Shown in pieces: positions 63,568-64,000 of a stretch of DNA of 64,000 bases. The notes beneath the pieces are model-generated. The model was not told the DNA's origin and did no database searches. It saw only the letters and a list, made by a program, of their open reading frames with translations. A program made the position numbers and the translations under genes. The stretch's first letter is position 1, and the number at the start of each line of letters is the position of its first letter. This DNA comes from Mycolicibacterium fluoranthenivorans (GTDB lineage Bacteria; Actinomycetota; Actinomycetes; Mycobacteriales; Mycobacteriaceae). The stretch spans positions 434,001-498,000 of the forward strand of contig NZ_JAANOW010000003.1 in NCBI RefSeq assembly GCF_011758805.1, written 5' to 3'.

Positions 63568-64000
63568 TCAGAGTCCGCCGCGGGCGACCAGTTGGGCGGC
63601 GATGACGTTGCGTTGGATCTCGTTGGTGCCTTCCCCGACGATCATCAACGGGGCATCCCGGAAATAACGTTCCACGTCGTACTCGGTGGAATACCCGTAC
63701 CCGCCATGAATGCGCACCGCGTTCAACGCGATCTCCATCGCGACCTCCGAGGCGAACAGCTTGGCCATCCCGGCCTCCATATCGCAGCGCTGCCCGCTGT
63801 CATACATGCGCGCGGCATACCAGGTCAACTGCCGCGCCGCGGTCAACTTGGTGGCCATATCGGCCAGATAATTACCGATCGACTGATGCTTCCAGATCGG
63901 CTGCCCGAAACTCTCCCGCTGCTGGGCATACGCCAACGAATCCTCCAACGCCGCCGTGGCCACCCCCAACGCCCGCGACGCCACCTGGATCCGCCCGGTC
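63568..64000 (-). CDS. acyl-CoA dehydrogenase, C-terminal part (cut by window edge)
   Basis: The last 143 or so residues of an acyl-CoA dehydrogenase. QQRESFGQPIWKHQSI, IHGGYGYSTEYDVERYFRDA and VGEGTNEIQRNVIA are standard, with Glu of the EGTNE segment at the usual catalytic base position. The N-terminal part lies beyond 64000. Unlike the two dehydrogenases in the island it has the short-chain-type base position. It is convergent with the methyltransferase gene, three bases away. Confidence 0.88.
   Translation of the reverse strand, partial: TGRIQVASRALGVATAALEDSLAYAQQRESFGQPIWKHQSIGNYLADMATKLTAARQLTWYAARMYDSGQRCDMEAGMAKLFASEVAMEIALNAVRIHGGYGYSTEYDVERYFRDAPLMIVGEGTNEIQRNVIAAQLVARGGL

Overview
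The window is high-GC actinobacterial DNA and most likely comes from a Mycobacterium, probably a fast grower of the Mycolicibacterium type. The evidence is an MmpL-type RND transporter, an lfrR-lfrA efflux pair like that of M. smegmatis, a CYP136-like P450, an AnsP-like asparagine permease, a 13E12-type HNH protein, and a block (about 39.9-47.7 kb) whose gene order I recognise as M. tuberculosis Rv3688c-Rv3695. Two genes near the right end resemble Rv3698 and Rv3699. These comparisons are from memory, not from a search.

The window has two parts that meet at position 35943. There the 3' half of a tRNA-Pro(CGG) starts abruptly in the anticodon loop and is followed by two hairpin terminators. 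No 5' half is present. This is the usual footprint of a tRNA-integrating element, so 1-35942 is read here as the distal end of an integrated island of at least 36 kb. An intact tRNA-Pro would then lie to the left of the window.

Island (1-35942). An IS1634-family transposase runs off the left edge. Next is a minus-strand set of eight genes (11803 down to 1530): SDR, ferritin-like diiron protein, BVMO, BVMO, HSL-type esterase/lactonase, BVMO, CYP136-like P450, SDR. Three of its junctions are 4-base stop/start overlaps. This looks like a pathway that hydroxylates, oxidises to a ketone, inserts oxygen next to the ketone and hydrolyses the resulting ester or lactone. A divergent TetR gene (11944) shares a 37-bp operator design with a close paralogue at 32166. 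Further on are an acyl-CoA dehydrogenase divergent from an accD-accA-fadE-fadD run (acyl-CoA carboxylation and oxidation, plausible for methyl-branched acids), a second P450 with a TetR gene, a hydrolase-thioesterase-TetR operon, a thiolase-like/alcohol dehydrogenase/CMD-family run, a PF10118 protein with a small membrane protein, two TetR genes and an MmpL-like exporter. Together they suggest uptake or export plus oxidative breakdown of an alicyclic or terpenoid/steroid-like compound. The substrate is unknown.

Core chromosome (35943-64000). After the att site come a soluble Ser/Thr kinase, an AnsP-like permease, a TesB-like thioesterase, a small helical protein and a GatB/YqeY protein. The conserved membrane cluster follows: a DUF7847-like membrane protein, DUF4129, DUF4350, MoxR, DUF58, a divergent SpoIIM-like protein and RDD. 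Then come lfrR-lfrA, a DUF1772 protein, a 13E12 HNH protein, an exported repeat protein, an AraC regulator, a CPA2 antiporter with a ParB-like partner, and a carotenoid oxygenase divergent from a PadR regulator across a 34-bp palindrome. The end holds a Gly-rich PadR protein, a PdxI/YdbC-like aldo-keto reductase, a membrane protein, two methyltransferases flanking a GCS2-like ligase, and a truncated acyl-CoA dehydrogenase at the right edge.

Several genes carry in-frame tandem repeats of 15 or 30 bp (8232, 40441, 51881), and many divergent promoters hold clear inverted repeats. These are listed individually.
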